DNA from: UBA6912 sp963792895
GTDB lineage: Bacteria; Actinomycetota; Acidimicrobiia; Spongiisociales; UBA5794
DNA: 64,000 nucleotides
Assembly (NCBI GenBank): GCA_963792895.1
Contig: CAWBYA010000002.1
Coordinates: 1-64,000, forward strand
Reading direction: 5' to 3'
Position numbers and translations under genes: made by a program. The first letter of the stretch is position 1; each line of letters opens with the position of its first letter. A model generated the notes under the pieces. That model had not been told where the DNA came from. It did no database searches and saw only the letters and a program-made list of their open reading frames with translations. Positions 62,636 through 64,000 of this stretch are shown here, in pieces.

Positions 62636-63360
62636 TCGAGCGCCTCGGTCGAGTTGCGGCGCAGCACCGCTTCGAACTCGTACCTCTCCGCCGCATACCG
62701 GGTCTCGGTGTGCTCGAGTGGCATACCGGTCTGGTCCTCGATGATGCGGCGCTCGCACAGCACCACCCCCGTCCGCGGCAGCTCGAGGTAGCGGGCCTCG
62801 CGGGGCGTGACGAGTCGAGCGCTCACCGTGGCGAGAGCTCGCATCGGGACGTGCCCGAGCTGCTCGAACACGTCGTGCAGCGATAGGAACGTCGTTTCGT
62901 CCGGTAACGCAGACGCAACCTCTGGATGGATCACAGCCCGCTCGATCGCCATCGGAACGCCGTCGGCGAGCCGCAGCCGCTCGAGCACCACCACCGTCGC
63001 GGCGGCGGTGATGCGTAGCGCCACCACATCCTCCGAGCTCGGCACCTCGAGAGTTCGCATCAGCACACGCGACGTTGCAGTGAGGCCGCGGCGGCGCATG
63101 CTCTCGGTGAACGACAGCGGGGAGCCCAGCAGGCGGGGGACCCGCCGCGCCGCCACGAAGGTTCCCTGACCCCTCCGGCGGACCACCAGGCTCTCGTTGG
63201 CGAGGACTGCGACGGCGTGGCGAGCCGTCATCCGGCTGACCGAGAACTGCTCGCACAACTCGGCGTCAGACGGCAGGCGGTCACCAGGCTCGGCCGCAGC
63301 GACGAGCGCCCGCAGGTGCTGTGCGATCTGCTCGTACCGGGGGAGCGATGGTGTCGTCAC
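62632..63360 (-). CDS. GntR/HutC-family regulator with UTRA ligand domain
   Basis: A 242-residue protein from GTG 63360. RYEQIAQHLRALVAAAEPGD and LCEQFSVSRMTARHAVAVL form the wHTH; residues ~75-242 are the UTRA domain (SPLSFTESMRRRGLTATSRV, RLRLADGVPMAIERAVIHPE and TRYAAERYEFEAVLRR). It resembles NagR/DasR-type sensors of phosphorylated amino sugars. Its own operator may be the ATGTCTATACAT site 55 bp upstream, shared with the divergent SIS gene. Confidence 0.88.
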   Translation of the reverse strand: MTTPSLPRYEQIAQHLRALVAAAEPGDRLPSDAELCEQFSVSRMTARHAVAVLANESLVVRRRGQGTFVAARRVPRLLGSPLSFTESMRRRGLTATSRVLMRTLEVPSSEDVVALRITAAATVVVLERLRLADGVPMAIERAVIHPEVASALPDETTFLSLHDVFEQLGHVPMRALATVSARLVTPREARYLELPRTGVVLCERRIIEDQTGMPLEHTETRYAAERYEFEAVLRRNSTEALE

Positions 63361-63414
63361 GGAAGAAGGGATCGTCGCATGGTGACGCCCGGCGGGGCCG
63401 AACGAGCGGGTAGC

Positions 63415-63426
63415 ATGTCTATACAT
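63415..63426. promoter_or_regulatory. Candidate GntR/NagR-type operator in the divergent region
   Basis: ATGTCTATACAT is a near palindrome resembling the TGGTCTAGACCA-type dre sites of DasR/NagR regulators (shared core CTA and flanking T/A spacing). It lies between the GntR start and the SIS gene. Confidence 0.35.
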
Positions 63427-63523
63427 TTCCCTGCACGACTCATGAGTGACAGGCTGGCGCGATGACGTCACGATCGCAACACATGCTCCGAGTTGCGCCG
63501 CGAAGCAGCGGAGGACCATCGAT

Positions 63524-64000
63524 ATGACGGCTGCGGGACGGTTCATCGCCGAAGCCCACGACCTCATCGACAGGATCGAGCGGACGCAGCTCCCGGCAAT
63601 CGCGGCTGCCTCGGATCTGTGTGCCGACGCCATTGCCGCGGGCGGGTTTGCCCATCTCTTCGGCACGGGTCACTCGCGGATTCCCATCGAGGAGATGTTC
63701 CCCCGCTACGGCTCGTACCCCGGGTTCCACCCGATCGCCGAGCTGTCGATGACGTTCCACACGCAGGTGGCGGGCGCCAACGGACAGCGCCAGGCAATGT
63801 TCATCGAGCGCGTCGAGGGTCTTGCCGAGGTCATCCTCTCGAACTTCCACGTCCTGCCGACCGATGTGATGGCCGTGTTCAGCGCCGGCGGGACCACCGC
63901 CGTGCCGATCGAGATGGCCATGGCGGCAAAACGTCGCGGGCTTCCCGTGATAGCCGTCACAGCCGTGGCCCACTCCCGGGCGAGCGCGTCGGGCCACAGC
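63524..64000 (+). CDS. SIS-domain sugar isomerase-type protein (3' truncated by the window)
   Basis: GGAGGA at 63510-63515 precedes ATG 63524. At least 159 residues are present, and the frame is open to the window edge. HLFGTGHSRIPIEEMFPRYG is the SIS phosphosugar-binding start, MAVFSAGGTTAVPIEMAMAA its second loop (SxGxTxxxxE), and LPVIAVTAVAHSRASAS begins the third. Such proteins bind or isomerise phosphorylated amino sugars. The missing C-terminus lies outside. Confidence 0.85.
   Translation, partial: MTAAGRFIAEAHDLIDRIERTQLPAIAAASDLCADAIAAGGFAHLFGTGHSRIPIEEMFPRYGSYPGFHPIAELSMTFHTQVAGANGQRQAMFIERVEGLAEVILSNFHVLPTDVMAVFSAGGTTAVPIEMAMAAKRRGLPVIAVTAVAHSRASASGHS

Overview
This 64 kb, high-GC window looks like a chromosomal segment of an actinobacterium, perhaps an uncultured Acidimicrobiia-like lineage (inference). 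Pointers are F420-type enzymes (two LLM luciferase-like oxidoreductases and a Ddn-family protein), several BTAD regulators including one fused to a protein kinase, a STAND NTPase and a WD40 propeller, and GTG/TTG starts with 4-bp stop/start overlaps. No rRNA, complete tRNA, CRISPR array, replication origin or integrase was found.

Region 1 (1-13.1 kb) is a catabolic cluster: nitrilase C-terminus, LLM oxidoreductase, UbiX-like flavin prenyltransferase, VOC protein, C45 acyltransferase/hydrolase, CoA-transferase III, FAD-dependent fumarate-reductase/TcuA-like dehydrogenase, cyclase, ABM monooxygenase, ketopantoate-reductase-like protein, CMD protein, ACMSD-like amidohydrolase and a heavily frameshifted xanthine-dehydrogenase large subunit. 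It reads like a pathway for an aromatic or polycarboxylate compound whose substrate cannot be named. Many of these genes are broken by single-base frame changes with motifs preserved, so either the consensus has indel errors or decay is recent.

Region 2 (13.4-19.2 kb) is a mosaic accessory region. Three copies of a 52-bp repeat resembling the 3' half of tRNA-Arg(ACG), each followed by a hairpin, punctuate toxin-antitoxin modules and insertion sequences: a PIN toxin joined to a truncated cupin; hicBA split by an intact IS481-family element with a 6-bp target duplication; RHH-Doc with palindromic operators; and an IS30 element in an IS3 remnant.

Region 3 (19.2-39.3 kb) holds a stand-alone BTAD protein, a secreted protein, a decayed TetR beside a perfect 31-bp palindrome, a 2TM protein, a Ddn-type oxidoreductase, two YdeI/DUF1801-type genes, a possible sugar-acid cluster (lactonase, SDR, PfkB kinase), a WD40 protein, cytidine deaminase, a TIR-plus-membrane protein with WD40 debris, MscS, lipoprotein, nitroreductase, SRPBCC and GNAT genes.

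Region 4 (39.4-58.5 kb) holds a 1730-residue BTAD-kinase-nSTAND-WD40 protein, a secreted 5'-nucleotidase, a CapA-like lipoprotein, a five-gene iron operon (DtxR-FeoA fusion, FeoA, separate FeoB GTPase, FeoB permease, Cys-rich FeoC-like protein), a shorter BTAD-kinase paralogue whose catalytic Asp is Asn, an emfourin inhibitor with its M4 protease, and a second LLM oxidoreductase.

Region 5 (58.6-64 kb) has a two-membrane-segment protein and an ArsR-DoxX pair diverging from a regulatory region whose two ends are inverted copies, an SDR, and a GntR-ROK operon divergent from a SIS-domain sugar isomerase, likely for amino-sugar use.
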